DNA of 13,749 bases from Candidatus Thiodiazotropha taylori (GTDB taxonomy: Bacteria; Pseudomonadota; Gammaproteobacteria; Chromatiales; Chromatiaceae), in NCBI GenBank assembly GCA_019100305.1, contig JAHRHW010000073.1, positions 1 to 13,749 on the forward strand, read 5' to 3'. Below the pieces are notes generated by a model. The model searched no databases and was not told the DNA's origin. It saw only the letters and a list, made by a program, of their open reading frames with translations. The translations under genes were made by a program, and so were the position numbers. Below, piece by piece: positions 5,370 to 13,161 of this stretch. Positions within the stretch are counted from its first letter, which is position 1. Every line of letters begins with the position of its first letter.

Positions 5370-5587
5370 GTCTGTTGTAGTTAACCGCACCATTGCAGCT
5401 CTATCTACAGGCCATCTGCTGTTTGCGAGTTTTTGCGGTTCATTGTGACCAATAAACTTACTCAGCACATTTCTTAAGCCATTTTCAACTGGTCTATACT
5501 GCCTAAAATGTTGTTTGGGTTCTGAATCATAGAAACCGGGCAACGCTATGAACAGTCATCGGTGATCATCAAACAGAGATCTTCTGT

Positions 5588-6058
5588 ATGGATAGACCAA
5601 AAACGAACTCACCCTCCACATCGCGCTGGCAGCCCTCTGCCCCGCTGTGGCAGCGCGCCCCCAACAAGCAGGCCGATGGTGCCCCGCTGGCCGATCTGAT
5701 GATGCTGATCCCGCGACTGAAACACTACACCGAATTACAGATCAACCACTTGCAAAAAATGCTTGAAGAGGTACTGATCGAGTTTGATGAAAAGATCGTC
5801 TTCACCGATATCAACCTGAAACTGAATGTCATCTGGGTGACGGTACTTCCGGAACCGGGGCTCTGCAGGGAAGTGGCTCTGGCGATCCGTAAACGCATAC
5901 CTGAAGCGGTGATGGTTGGTAACCAGTTGAAATCGATCTCAACCGAACTGCAACCGGGTAGCTGGCGAAGCTTGGCTATGTTGATAAAGCGAGTTGTCTC
6001 GAAGCAGACGATTAAATCGCTTCCCCGGACACCTCATGGACGTGGACCGAAGGCTTGA
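5588..6058 (+). CDS. Conserved-looking hypothetical protein (156 aa)
   Basis: I do not recognise a family. Residues 1-35 are Ser/Pro/Gln-rich and probably disordered. Residues 36-75 form a likely helical pair (LADLMMLIPRLKHYTELQ, then NHLQKMLEEVLIEF). Residues 76-115 look like alternating strands and a helix (KIVFTDINLKLNVIWVTVLP, then LCREVALAIRKRIP). The tail is basic (KRVVSKQTIKSLPRTPHGR). There is no signal peptide or transmembrane segment, and one Cys. The ribosome-binding sequence upstream of ATG 5588 is weak (AGAG). Codon use resembles the neighbouring nuclease gene, which ends 218 bp upstream, so they may or may not be cotranscribed. The amphipathic middle with a basic C-terminus is compatible with a small nucleic-acid- or partner-binding protein, but that is only a guess. 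Confidence 0.65.
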   Translation: MDRPKTNSPSTSRWQPSAPLWQRAPNKQADGAPLADLMMLIPRLKHYTELQINHLQKMLEEVLIEFDEKIVFTDINLKLNVIWVTVLPEPGLCREVALAIRKRIPEAVMVGNQLKSISTELQPGSWRSLAMLIKRVVSKQTIKSLPRTPHGRGPKA

Positions 6059-6082
6059 ATATCCATCACATCCAAGTTTAGC

Positions 6083-6625
6083 TCACAGGCAACGACTAGC
6101 GGAACCCAATAGGCACCACTCTTGAGAAGAGAGCCGATATAGCCTGACAGTGCGACCATGGAACAGCCTGTTAATGTAGTCAATGAATCCCGCTTTCTCA
6201 GCCACCCTGAGAGAGGCGAGATGCTCCGGCTCGATTATGGCGACCACTGACTCAAGCGATTTTTCCTTAAACACATAGTCCAATACACCATTCACGGCTT
6301 CAGTGGCAAAACCGAGATTCCAGTACTCTCTGGCCAGGCGATAGCCCAGATTCATCTGCTCAACCCCATCAACCGGCTCCGGGCCAACCCCGCAGAAACC
6401 AATCAGCTCAGTCGACTTTTTTTCGATCAGCGCCCAGGACCCAACACCCGGATCAGCGTAACAGGAGATACACCAGTCGATGAATTTAGCCGTCGCTGTT
6501 TCATCACAGACACCATGCACCGAGTATCTCATCACTTCAGGATCACTCAGGATCTCTGTGAGCCTTGGTATATCCTGAGTAGTGAACTCACGACCATATA
6601 ACCTTTCTGTTTCAAACAGTTTCAC
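6083..6625 (-). CDS. GNAT-family N-acetyltransferase (RimJ/RimL-like)
   Basis: The 180-residue protein shows the Acetyltransf_3 layout: ETERLYGREFTTQDIPRL at the N-terminus (strand 1 and helix 1), SWALIEKKSTELIGFCGV (strands 2-3), and motif A around LGYRLAREYWNLGFATEA (93-110), whose GFATEA forms the acetyl-CoA pyrophosphate loop. The C-terminal EHLASLRVAEKAGF (134-147) is the family's N-x-x-S-x-x-V-x-E-K-x-G-F element. These enzymes acetylate protein N-termini, small metabolites or antibiotics; the substrate cannot be told from sequence. Translation starts with GTG at 6625, with only a weak GGTG upstream. The gene faces away from the sulfur-globule-like gene across a 504-bp gap, and converges on the unknown gene ending at 6058 (24 bp apart). 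Confidence 0.9.
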   Translation of the reverse strand: MKLFETERLYGREFTTQDIPRLTEILSDPEVMRYSVHGVCDETATAKFIDWCISCYADPGVGSWALIEKKSTELIGFCGVGPEPVDGVEQMNLGYRLAREYWNLGFATEAVNGVLDYVFKEKSLESVVAIIEPEHLASLRVAEKAGFIDYINRLFHGRTVRLYRLSSQEWCLLGSASRCL

Positions 6626-7129
6626 TGATACACCAATTTACAGTGCGATCGAATTCTCGATTCAATCGAAAACAACACGACTGAGAAGCAAACTCTCCGG
6701 GATACCAATCACATCAATCCAACAAGAGAATGGATCTGTTTTTTTAAATGACTGCAATAATGCCCAGATGAAATAACTGATCTGGCTCTCCATCCGGATA
6801 AGTCAATGCACATGTCCGAGTATACCGTGTGTTTGATGGGTTCGATATCCAGCCGGTTACTGGACAAACCCTAAGCGATAATCGTTGCAAATGCTTAAGC
6901 GGAATGGCAACAAGCGAGTGAATCTGAGTATCTCAGCTTCAGAAGCGATATCGATTCGATGTCCAATTCACATTCAATAGAACCCGGCTATAAGAGATGG
7001 GTTGTAAAGTTGATTTTATTTATTTGAGTTATTCAGAATTTGCTTATATATAACTATTGATGGCCGAAAGTTTGTTGGTCAGATGCAAAACCTTTCATCA
7101 CTTCAAGCGTGTTTTCAGGGAGGGTGATC
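6626..7129. other. 504-bp intergenic region between the divergent GNAT and sulfur-globule-like genes
   Basis: No protein or RNA gene is supported here. The right third is AT-rich and contains a plausible promoter for the sulfur-globule-like gene and a long leader of roughly 70 nt. The left part would contain the GNAT promoter, but no clear hexamer pair is seen. A few short inverted repeats occur and none resembles a terminator. Confidence 0.55.
7024..7052 (+). promoter_or_regulatory. Candidate sigma-70 promoter for the sulfur-globule-like gene
   Basis: TTGAGT (7024-7029) and TATATA (7047-7052) are separated by 17 bp in an AT-rich stretch. The inferred leader before the ATG at 7130 is about 70 nt. 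Match is 4/6 and 5/6, so this is suggestive only. Confidence 0.42.
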
Positions 7130-7459
7130 ATGAAAAAAATTGCATTAACTACAGCTGCTGTAGCTTTGGTTGTCTTCTCCACCACCGCAAACGCATGGTG
7201 GGGACATGGACCCGGCTGGGGAAATCGGGGATGGGACAATGATTGGTTAGGTGATGGCTGGGGCTGGGGTGACGGCTACTTCAGCTTCGGCTTCAGTGGC
7301 AGTGCCAGAGGATCCGGTTATGGACGGGGCTGGAATCGTTATCGGGACTACTACGGCCCCTGGTGGGGTGCCCCCTATGGTTACGGCTATCCCTACCACG
7401 CTTACCCTTATGCCGCACCGGCCGCGCCTGCTGCACCAGCCACGGGGCTCAATAAGTAG
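7130..7459 (+). CDS. Secreted Gly/Tyr/Trp-rich protein resembling sulfur globule proteins (SgpA/B type)
   Basis: The 109-residue product starts with a clear Sec signal peptide (MKKIALTTAA, hydrophobic core, ANA cleavage site after residue 22). The mature part is low-complexity: repeated GWG, WGDGY, GYGRGW and YGYGYPY, ending in an Ala/Pro tail (AAPAAPAAP) and GLNK. In Allochromatium vinosum such Gly/Tyr-rich secreted proteins coat periplasmic sulfur globules formed during sulfide or thiosulfate oxidation. The GSARGSGYGRGW...YYGPWWGAPYGYGYP order is very like those proteins. The start is supported by GGGAGGG 5-11 nt upstream; longer readings to 7109 lack this. The unusually high Trp content (about ten) departs from the Tyr-rich classical members. 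The stop overlaps the first of two REP-like repeats. The alternative is another Gly-rich secreted structural protein. Confidence 0.82.
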   Translation: MKKIALTTAAVALVVFSTTANAWWGHGPGWGNRGWDNDWLGDGWGWGDGYFSFGFSGSARGSGYGRGWNRYRDYYGPWWGAPYGYGYPYHAYPYAAPAAPAAPATGLNK

Positions 7460-7510
7460 AACTGGGTGACTCCGTATTGGGTAATCGGTGGGGCATGGCC
7501 CCACCCTACG
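7453..7510 (+). repeat. REP-like unit 1, overlapping the sulfur-globule-like stop codon
   Basis: The unit is a 22-bp head (AAGTAGAACTGGGTGACTCC core), 12 bp of spacer, and the hairpin GGTGGGGC-ATG-GCCCCACC (7487-7505), then CTACG. The head overlaps the last codons and the TAG of the preceding gene. The hairpin could also act as a 3' stabiliser or terminator of that mRNA. Confidence 0.75.
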
Positions 7511-7538
7511 AGTTGCCGCAGCAGCCTCGGGGATGGAT

Positions 7539-7597
7539 TAAGTGGAACCGAGTGACTCCGAAGGAGGGAATGGGTGGGGCCAGGCCCCACCCGATAC
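7539..7597 (+). repeat. REP-like unit 2
   Basis: A second copy 86 bp downstream, in the same orientation and with identical spacing: AAGTGGAACCGAGTGACTCC head, 12-bp spacer, and the hairpin GGGTGGGGC-CAG-GCCCCACCC (7572-7592). It is followed by CGATACG where unit 1 has CTACG. The two heads differ at 3 positions. Such units are normally dispersed through a genome. Confidence 0.75.
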
Positions 7598-7641
7598 GCT
7601 AAACATTTACGTTTTTTACGTTCATTTGCAGACTGAAAAGC

Positions 7642-8919
7642 TCAGCCCTTGGCCGCTTCCAACGCCTGAGTGATGTCGGCAATGATATCATCCACATGCT
7701 CGATACCGATCGACAGACGAACCATATCCCCACTCACCCCGGCGGTCGCCAGCTCATCTTCATTCAATTGACGATGAGTGGTGGTGGCCGGATGGCAGGC
7801 CAGGGATTTGGCGTCACCGATATTCACCAGCCTCAGAATCATCTGCAGGGCATCGATAAAGCGGGCACCCGCTTCCCGTCCCCCTTCGATACCGAAACTG
7901 AGAATACCCGATGCCTGTCCTTTGGTGATCTTCTGACAGCGCTCGTAGTGGGGGCTCTCCGGTAACGCCGCGTAGTTGACCCACTTCACCTGGGGCTGCT
8001 GCTTCAGAAATTCGGCCACTGTGAGACTGTTTTCACAATGCCGCTCCATGCGCAGACCCAGGGTCTCCAGACCCTGCATGATCAGGAAGGCGCTGTGAGG
8101 TGAGAGTGCGGCACCAGTGTTTCTCAAGGGCACCACCCGGCAGCGGCCGATGAAAGCGGCTGGACCCAGGGCTTCGGTATAGACCACCCCGTGGTAGGAG
8201 GGATCCGGCTCGTTCAACATCGGAAAACGCTCTTTGTTGCCGGCCCAGTCGAACTTGCCGGAATCGATGATCACACCCCCAACCGTGGTGCCGTGACCGC
8301 CGATATATTTGGTCAGTGAATGGATGATGATATCGGCGCCATGATCAAAGGCCCGACAGAGGTAGGGGGTGGCAACCGTGTTATCCACGATCAGCGGCAC
8401 TCCATGACGATGGGCGATCTCCGCCAGCTTCTCCAGATCGACGATATTGCCAGCCGGATTGCCGATCGATTCGCAGAACAGGGCCCGGGTCTTGTCGTCG
8501 ATCAGGCTCTCAAGCTTCTCGTAATCATCGAAGGAGGCCATCCGCACATCGATACCCTGACGGGGAAAGGTGTGGGCAAACAGATTATAGGTGCCGCCAT
8601 ACAGCTGGCTGGTACTGACGATGTTATCGCCGCTGCTGGCGATACACTGGATCGCGTAGGTGATCGCGGCCATGCCGGACGCCAGGGCCAGGGCACCCAC
8701 CCCGCCCTCCATCTCGGTCATCCGCTGCTCGAGTACCGCGGTGGTGGGATTCATGATCCGGGTATAGATATTCCCCACCACTTTGAGATCGAACAGATCC
8801 GCACCGTGCTGAGTGTCATCAAAGGTGTAGGAGGTTGTCTGGTAGATCGGTACCGCGGCCGCTTTGGTGGTGGGTTCGGAATCGTAGCCCGCATGCAATG
8901 CAAGGGATTCTAGTTTCAT
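7642..8919 (-). CDS. metY: O-acetylhomoserine aminocarboxypropyltransferase / sulfhydrylase (MetY)
   Basis: The enzyme makes L-homocysteine from O-acetyl-L-homoserine and sulfide, using PLP in the cytoplasm; it provides direct sulfhydrylation for methionine synthesis. The 425-residue length, HAGYDSEPTTKAAAVPIYQTTSY at the N-terminus, VDNT (178-181) and HSLTKYIGGHG (200-210, with K204 as PLP Schiff base) identify a Cys/Met-metabolism PLP enzyme of the MetY subgroup. The LKVVGNIYTRIMNPTT block (45-60) and the insertion KFDWAGNKERFPMLNEPDPSYHG (222-244) are typical of MetY rather than MetB or MetZ. ATG 8919 is preferred over ATG 8931, which has too little room after its GAGAGAGG. In a sulfide-oxidising cell, a sulfide-consuming route to methionine is natural. 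The gene is divergent from rnf. Confidence 0.93.
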   Translation of the reverse strand: MKLESLALHAGYDSEPTTKAAAVPIYQTTSYTFDDTQHGADLFDLKVVGNIYTRIMNPTTAVLEQRMTEMEGGVGALALASGMAAITYAIQCIASSGDNIVSTSQLYGGTYNLFAHTFPRQGIDVRMASFDDYEKLESLIDDKTRALFCESIGNPAGNIVDLEKLAEIAHRHGVPLIVDNTVATPYLCRAFDHGADIIIHSLTKYIGGHGTTVGGVIIDSGKFDWAGNKERFPMLNEPDPSYHGVVYTEALGPAAFIGRCRVVPLRNTGAALSPHSAFLIMQGLETLGLRMERHCENSLTVAEFLKQQPQVKWVNYAALPESPHYERCQKITKGQASGILSFGIEGGREAGARFIDALQMILRLVNIGDAKSLACHPATTTHRQLNEDELATAGVSGDMVRLSIGIEHVDDIIADITQALEAAKG

Positions 8920-8947
8920 GTCTCTTCTCATCCTCTCTCTTGGTTCA

Positions 8948-8972
8948 GGCTGAATTGCAATCAGCCCTTTTT
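8948..8972 (+). terminator. Terminator-like hairpin 1 (plus-ward)
   Basis: GGCTGA (8948-8953) pairs with TCAGCC (8961-8966) around a 7-nt loop containing TTGCAA; C and TTTTT follow. The stem is short. It starts about 29 bp upstream of the metY ATG, so on the opposite strand it would be a leader hairpin of metY. Confidence 0.4.
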
Positions 8973-8982
8973 ATTGTTTCAG

Positions 8983-9015
8983 CGGTCATTTTCACGACTG
9001 TATGACCGTTTTTTT
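8983..9015 (+). terminator. Rho-independent-terminator-like hairpin 2 (plus-ward)
   Basis: CGGTCAT (8983-8989) pairs perfectly with ATGACCG (9002-9008) around a 12-nt loop, followed by seven T. No plus-strand gene ends here. It may stop antisense or read-through transcription coming from the sulfur-globule side before it enters rnf, or serve as a structured metY leader on the other strand. Confidence 0.5.
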
Positions 9016-9272
9016 GTCACTCCGGTATGGAACCTTCGTTTCTGGCCTTATAACCTATCAATACAGGTGATTTAACTTATTTTTCAGGCAAAACCGGCAA
9101 GCCAGACCTATTGTTATGGATTTATCCCGCTGAGACCAGTACCGTTTGCGGCTTATCAATGAATTATTCGGTCAAAATCAGCATAGTAGCGCTCAAATAC
9201 CCAGTAGAGACAAGTTGTAACCATACAAACGGACGCTTATCCTAACGCCATTAATTGAGATTTGGTCTTTCC

Positions 9273-9854
9273 ATGCAAGAGTACGCCCTGATTCTGATTA
9301 GCACCGTGCTGGTGAATAACTTCGTTTTAGTGAAGTTTCTCGGCCTGTGCCCCTTCATGGGCGTTTCACGCAAGCTGGAGACCGCCACCGGTATGGGCCT
9401 GGCCACCACCTTTGTGCTTACCCTCTCCGCCATCTGCTCCTACCTGATCAATGAGTATCTGCTGATTCCGCTCGATTTGGAGTTCCTGCGGACGATCGCT
9501 TTCATTCTGGTGATTGCAGTGGTGGTACAGTTCACCGAAATGGTGATGCACAAGACCAGCCCGATGCTCTACCAGGTGCTGGGCATCTTCCTGCCGCTGA
9601 TCACCACCAACTGTGCGGTGCTCGGAGTCGCCCTGCTGAATACCCAGGAGCAGCATGGCTTTATCGAATCCGCGCTGTATGGGTTTGGCGCCGCCGCCGG
9701 TTTCTCGCTGGTGCTGGTGCTGTTTGCCGGGATCCGTGAACGGGTCACCGTCGCCGATGTTCCGGAGCCACTGCAGGGCAACGCCATCGCCATGATTACG
9801 GCGGGACTGATGTCCCTGGCCTTCATGGGTTTTGCCGGTCTGGTTTCTGTGTAG
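9273..9854 (+). CDS. rnfA: Rnf electron transport complex subunit A
   Basis: RnfA is an integral membrane subunit of the Rnf complex, which couples electron flow between ferredoxin and NADH to ion movement across the inner membrane. In some gammaproteobacteria it also reduces SoxR (RsxA). The 193-residue length is canonical, with six predicted helices. FLGLCPFMG (C26) and TTNCAVLG (C114) contain the cysteines that, together with those of RnfE, bind an intramembrane iron-sulfur cluster. The conserved VNNFVLVKFLG is near the N-terminus and RERV near residue 155. ATG 9273 gives the exact family N-terminus (MQEYALILI), though the Shine-Dalgarno sequence is weak. It is the first gene of the operon, and rnfB follows after 12 nt. 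Confidence 0.96.
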   Translation: MQEYALILISTVLVNNFVLVKFLGLCPFMGVSRKLETATGMGLATTFVLTLSAICSYLINEYLLIPLDLEFLRTIAFILVIAVVVQFTEMVMHKTSPMLYQVLGIFLPLITTNCAVLGVALLNTQEQHGFIESALYGFGAAAGFSLVLVLFAGIRERVTVADVPEPLQGNAIAMITAGLMSLAFMGFAGLVSV

Positions 9855-9866
9855 GACGATGCCCTG

Positions 9867-10427
9867 ATGTTGATTGCGATCCTCACCATCACCGGTCTGG
9901 CCACCCTGTTTGGACTGCTGTTGGGCTATGCCAATATCCGTTTCCATGTGGAGGGGGATCCGATCACGGATCAGGTCGAAAAGGTCCTGCCTCAAACCCA
10001 GTGCGGTCAATGTGGATATGCCGGTTGTCGCCCCTACGCCGAGGCGATTGCCAACGGTGAGGCGGAGATCAACCTATGCCCGCCGGGCGGCGAAGGCACG
10101 ATGATCGCTCTGGCCGATCTGTTGGGACGGGATCCGGTGCCACTGGAAACGGAAACGGCCGAGGAGCAACCCAAAGCGATCGCCATCATAAAGGAGCAGG
10201 AGTGCATCGGTTGCACCCTCTGTATTCAGGCCTGCCCGGTGGATGCGATCATCGGCGCAGCAAAACAGATGCATGTGGTGATCGAAGCGGAGTGCACCGG
10301 TTGCGAACGCTGTCTGCCCCCCTGCCCGGTGGATTGCATCATCATGGAACCGATCCCGCAGAAGGCGGATAACTGGCGCTGGCCCTATCCCCAAAGTGGC
10401 ACTGAAGAGATAGCCGAGCAACACTAG
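9867..10427 (+). CDS. rnfB: Rnf electron transport complex subunit B (ferredoxin-type iron-sulfur protein)
   Basis: RnfB receives electrons from or passes them to soluble ferredoxin at the cytoplasmic face. The 186-residue protein has an N-terminal membrane anchor (residues 3-22). Next is a 4Fe-4S cluster domain with C46, C49, C54 and C71 (CGQCGYAGC...C). Two ferredoxin-type clusters follow: C113, C116, C119 and C123, then C143, C146, C149 and C153. An additional Cys at 157 is present in the last PVDC. Length is normal for the gammaproteobacterial form. No other in-frame ATG is possible immediately upstream because TGA intervenes. The stop is separated from rnfC by 2 nt. Confidence 0.96.
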   Translation: MLIAILTITGLATLFGLLLGYANIRFHVEGDPITDQVEKVLPQTQCGQCGYAGCRPYAEAIANGEAEINLCPPGGEGTMIALADLLGRDPVPLETETAEEQPKAIAIIKEQECIGCTLCIQACPVDAIIGAAKQMHVVIEAECTGCERCLPPCPVDCIIMEPIPQKADNWRWPYPQSGTEEIAEQH

Positions 10428-10429
10428 TC

Positions 10430-12121
10430 ATGTATGTAGAGTCGAAGAAAGGTAAGACCCGTGAGTTATGGAATTTCCATGGCGGCCTTCACCTGCCTGA
10501 CCACAAGGAGCTCTCCCTGCAGTCTCCCCTGCAGTCCGTCACTCTGCCGGAGCGACTGGTAATCCCGCTGCAGCAGCACATCGGTGCAGTGGCCCAGGTC
10601 TGCGTCAAACCGGGCGACCAGGTGCTGAAGGGGCAGTTGATCGCCGACTCATCGGCTCCGGTCACCGCACCGCTGCACGCCCCCACCTCGGGCAGCGTGA
10701 CAGAGATTGTGGAGCACGCCATACCCCACCCATCCGGACTAAACGGCCACTGCATCGTGATCGAACCGGACGGCGAGGATCGCTGGGCCGAGCTGCCACC
10801 TCCCATCAGCGACTACCGGCAGACATCGGCGGACACCCTCCGGCAACGTATCCGGGACTCCGGCATCGTCGGCATGGGTGGCGCGACCTTTCCATCCGCC
10901 ATCAAGCTCAATCCGGGCAAACCGATCAAAACCCTGATCATCAATGGCGCCGAGTGCGAACCCTATATCACCTGTGACGATCGTCTGATGAGAGACCAGG
11001 CGGCGAAGGTGATGGATGGGGCCCGCATACTGCAGCATCTGCTGCAGAGCGAGGTCTGCCTGATCGCCATCGAAGACAACAAGCCGGAAGCGATTCTGGC
11101 GATGTTTGACGTGCTGCGTCAGGAAGAGAACATCGAGGTCGTACGCATCCCAACCATCTATCCGAGCGGCGGAGAGAAGCAGCTGATCCATATTCTGACC
11201 GGCCAGGAGGTCCCCACCTCGGGGTTGCCGGCGCAGATCGGCACCATCTGCCACAATGTATCCACTAATGCGGCAATTGCCGATGCGGTTCTGCATGGGC
11301 GGCCACTGGTCTCACGTCTGGTTACCGTCACCGGTGAGGGGATCAAAAACCCGGGTAACTATGAGGTGCCCATCGGCATGCTGGCGAGTGATCTGATCGA
11401 ACAGGCCGGCGGTTATCAGAACAATCCGCAACAGTTGATCCTGGGGGGACCGATGATGGGCTTCGATCTCTCCACAGACCGGGTGCCGATCACCAAGGGC
11501 TCAAACTGCCTTCTCTGCCCCACGGCGGAAGAGGCGCCAAGACCGGAACCGGCCCAGGCCTGTATCCGCTGCGGCCGATGCGCCGATGTCTGCCCGGCCC
11601 ACCTGTTGCCGCAACAGATGTACTGGCACAGTCGCGCCAAGGATCTGGAGAAGGTGCAGGACTACAATCTGTTCGACTGTATCGAGTGTGGCTGCTGCTC
11701 CCACGTCTGCCCCTCTCACATTCCGCTGGTCCACTACTTCCGCTACGCCAAGGCGGAGAGCTGGGCACTGGAGCAGGAGCGCCGGGAGTCGGAACGGGCC
11801 AAACAGCGTCACGATTTCCGTATCGCCCGTCTGGAACGCCTGGAAGCCGAGCGCAAGGCCAGGTTGCGCAAGAAAAAAGAGAGTCTGAATGCAAAGCCTG
11901 CCGCAAAAAAAGCCGCCCCTAAAAAGGATGACAAAGCGTCAAAACAGGCGGCCATACAGGCAGCGATGAAACGGGCCGCTGAAAAGAAGGCAAAACAGAG
12001 TCAGACACCGAAAAACACGGAGAATCTGACCGCCGCCCAACAGGCTCAGATCGAAGCCGTCGATGAGCGTCGGAAATCAGCGGCCAAAGTGCGTGAGAAT
12101 CATTCGGAGCCCCCAGCCTGA
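10430..12121 (+). CDS. rnfC: Rnf electron transport complex subunit C (NADH/flavin-binding, two 4Fe-4S clusters)
   Basis: RnfC is the peripheral subunit that reacts with NADH. The 563-residue product has FHGGLHLPDHKE at 16-27, an N-terminal domain with a biotinyl-like GDQVLKGQ (62-69), the FMN/NADH part GIVGMGGATFPSAIKL (145-160) and NGAECEPYITCDDRLM (172-187), and an SLBB segment (VTGEGIKNPGNYEVPIG, 300-316). Two ferredoxin motifs follow: C378/C381/C384/C388 and C417/C420/C423/C427. Residues 441-563 form a charged Lys/Ala/Glu-rich helical tail, commonly seen in gammaproteobacterial RnfC but variable in length. The ATG is 2 nt after rnfB. The TGA overlaps the rnfD ATG by 1 nt (TGATG), indicating translational coupling. 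Confidence 0.96.
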   Translation: MYVESKKGKTRELWNFHGGLHLPDHKELSLQSPLQSVTLPERLVIPLQQHIGAVAQVCVKPGDQVLKGQLIADSSAPVTAPLHAPTSGSVTEIVEHAIPHPSGLNGHCIVIEPDGEDRWAELPPPISDYRQTSADTLRQRIRDSGIVGMGGATFPSAIKLNPGKPIKTLIINGAECEPYITCDDRLMRDQAAKVMDGARILQHLLQSEVCLIAIEDNKPEAILAMFDVLRQEENIEVVRIPTIYPSGGEKQLIHILTGQEVPTSGLPAQIGTICHNVSTNAAIADAVLHGRPLVSRLVTVTGEGIKNPGNYEVPIGMLASDLIEQAGGYQNNPQQLILGGPMMGFDLSTDRVPITKGSNCLLCPTAEEAPRPEPAQACIRCGRCADVCPAHLLPQQMYWHSRAKDLEKVQDYNLFDCIECGCCSHVCPSHIPLVHYFRYAKAESWALEQERRESERAKQRHDFRIARLERLEAERKARLRKKKESLNAKPAAKKAAPKKDDKASKQAAIQAAMKRAAEKKAKQSQTPKNTENLTAAQQAQIEAVDERRKSAAKVRENHSEPPA

Positions 12122-13161
12122 TGGAATTTCCAACCCACAGTTCACCCCATACCGGACGCCCCAACCGGGTCGACAAAGTCATGCTCCAGGTGGTGCTGGC
12201 TCTGATCCCGGGTACCCTGGCGCTGGTTTTCTATTTCGGCTATGGCGTTCTGGTGAACCTGCTGCTGGCGATTGGCTCCGCGGTTGCCTTTGAAGCACTG
12301 GTGATGAAGTTGCGTAAACGCCCGGTAACGCCTGTGCTGATGGATCTCAGTGCGGTGGTCACCGCGATGCTGTTTGCCGTCGCCATCCCACCCCTGTTGC
12401 CCTGGTGGATGGTAGTATTGGGTATGGCCTTCGGCATCATCATGGTCAAGCAGATGTATGGCGGACTGGGCTACAACCCCTTCAACCCGGCGATGGCGGC
12501 CTATGTCCTGCTGCTGATCTCCTACCCGGTGGAAATGACCGCCTGGTTGCCGCCTGCGGTACTCGCCGAACACCATGTCAGTCTGCGCGAGATCGTGCTC
12601 TTTAAATTTACCGGAGCACTGCCTGACGACTACACCCTGGATGCGATCACCATGGCCACGCCACTGGATGTGATGCGCACCAATCTCGATCTCAACATGA
12701 TGATCAGTGAAATACGTACAAACCCCCTATGGGGCGATTTCGGTGGTCTCGGTTGGGAGTGGGTCGGAAACTGGTTTCTGATGGGCGGCATCTGGATGGT
12801 CTACAAACGGACCATCACCTGGCAGATTCCTTTGGCCTTTCTCGCCGGCCTGGTGGGCATGGCCAGCCTATTCTGGCTGTTCGATTCAGAGAGCTTCCCC
12901 TTTCCCCTGTTCCATCTCTTCAGCGGCGGTGCCATTCTTGGGGCCTTTTTCATCGCCACCGACCCGGTCACCGCCTGCACCACCCGAACCGGACAACTGA
13001 TCTACGGTGCAACCATCGGCGTACTGGTCTATGTGATCCGCACCTGGGGTGGTTATCCGGATGCGGTGGCGTTTGCCGTACTGTTGATGAACATGGCAGC
13101 GCCGACCATCGACTACTACACCCGACCACGCACCTATGGTCATGGCGAGATGAAATCATGA
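12121..13161 (+). CDS. rnfD: Rnf electron transport complex subunit D (FMN-carrying membrane protein)
   Basis: RnfD is homologous to NqrB and carries a covalently bound FMN used in electron transfer linked to ion translocation. The 346-residue protein has about ten membrane segments. The FMN-attachment threonine is probably T180 in TMATPLD (177-183), where many homologues have S/T-G-A-T. GGLGYNPFNPAMA (114-126) and LFSGGAILGAFFIATDPVT (266-284) are conserved family blocks. The start overlaps the rnfC stop and the TGA overlaps the rnfG ATG by 4 nt (ATGA). Confidence 0.96.
   Translation: MEFPTHSSPHTGRPNRVDKVMLQVVLALIPGTLALVFYFGYGVLVNLLLAIGSAVAFEALVMKLRKRPVTPVLMDLSAVVTAMLFAVAIPPLLPWWMVVLGMAFGIIMVKQMYGGLGYNPFNPAMAAYVLLLISYPVEMTAWLPPAVLAEHHVSLREIVLFKFTGALPDDYTLDAITMATPLDVMRTNLDLNMMISEIRTNPLWGDFGGLGWEWVGNWFLMGGIWMVYKRTITWQIPLAFLAGLVGMASLFWLFDSESFPFPLFHLFSGGAILGAFFIATDPVTACTTRTGQLIYGATIGVLVYVIRTWGGYPDAVAFAVLLMNMAAPTIDYYTRPRTYGHGEMKS

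Larger units (their letters stand above)
8920..9272. other. 353-bp divergent intergenic region between metY and rnfA
   Basis: No protein or RNA gene is supported. It must contain the metY and rnf promoters, but I see no hexamer pair of convincing quality, nor a MetJ box or a recognisable SAM riboswitch. Next to metY lie two successive hairpins followed by T-tracts on the plus strand. Confidence 0.5.

Noticed and set aside
7251..7504. Overlapping open frames on both strands around the sulfur-globule-like gene
   Set aside because: They arise from its low-complexity Gly/Tyr/Pro codons. Only the frame from 7130 has a signal peptide and a ribosome-binding site.
8320..8913. Plus-strand open frame opposite metY
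   Set aside because: Antisense shadow of a well-identified PLP enzyme; no ribosome-binding site and repetitive Gly/His/Asp composition.
8920..9272. SAM or SAH riboswitch or MetJ box upstream of metY
   Set aside because: I looked for a conserved multi-helix core and for AGACGTCT-like boxes and found neither; only two simple hairpins are present.
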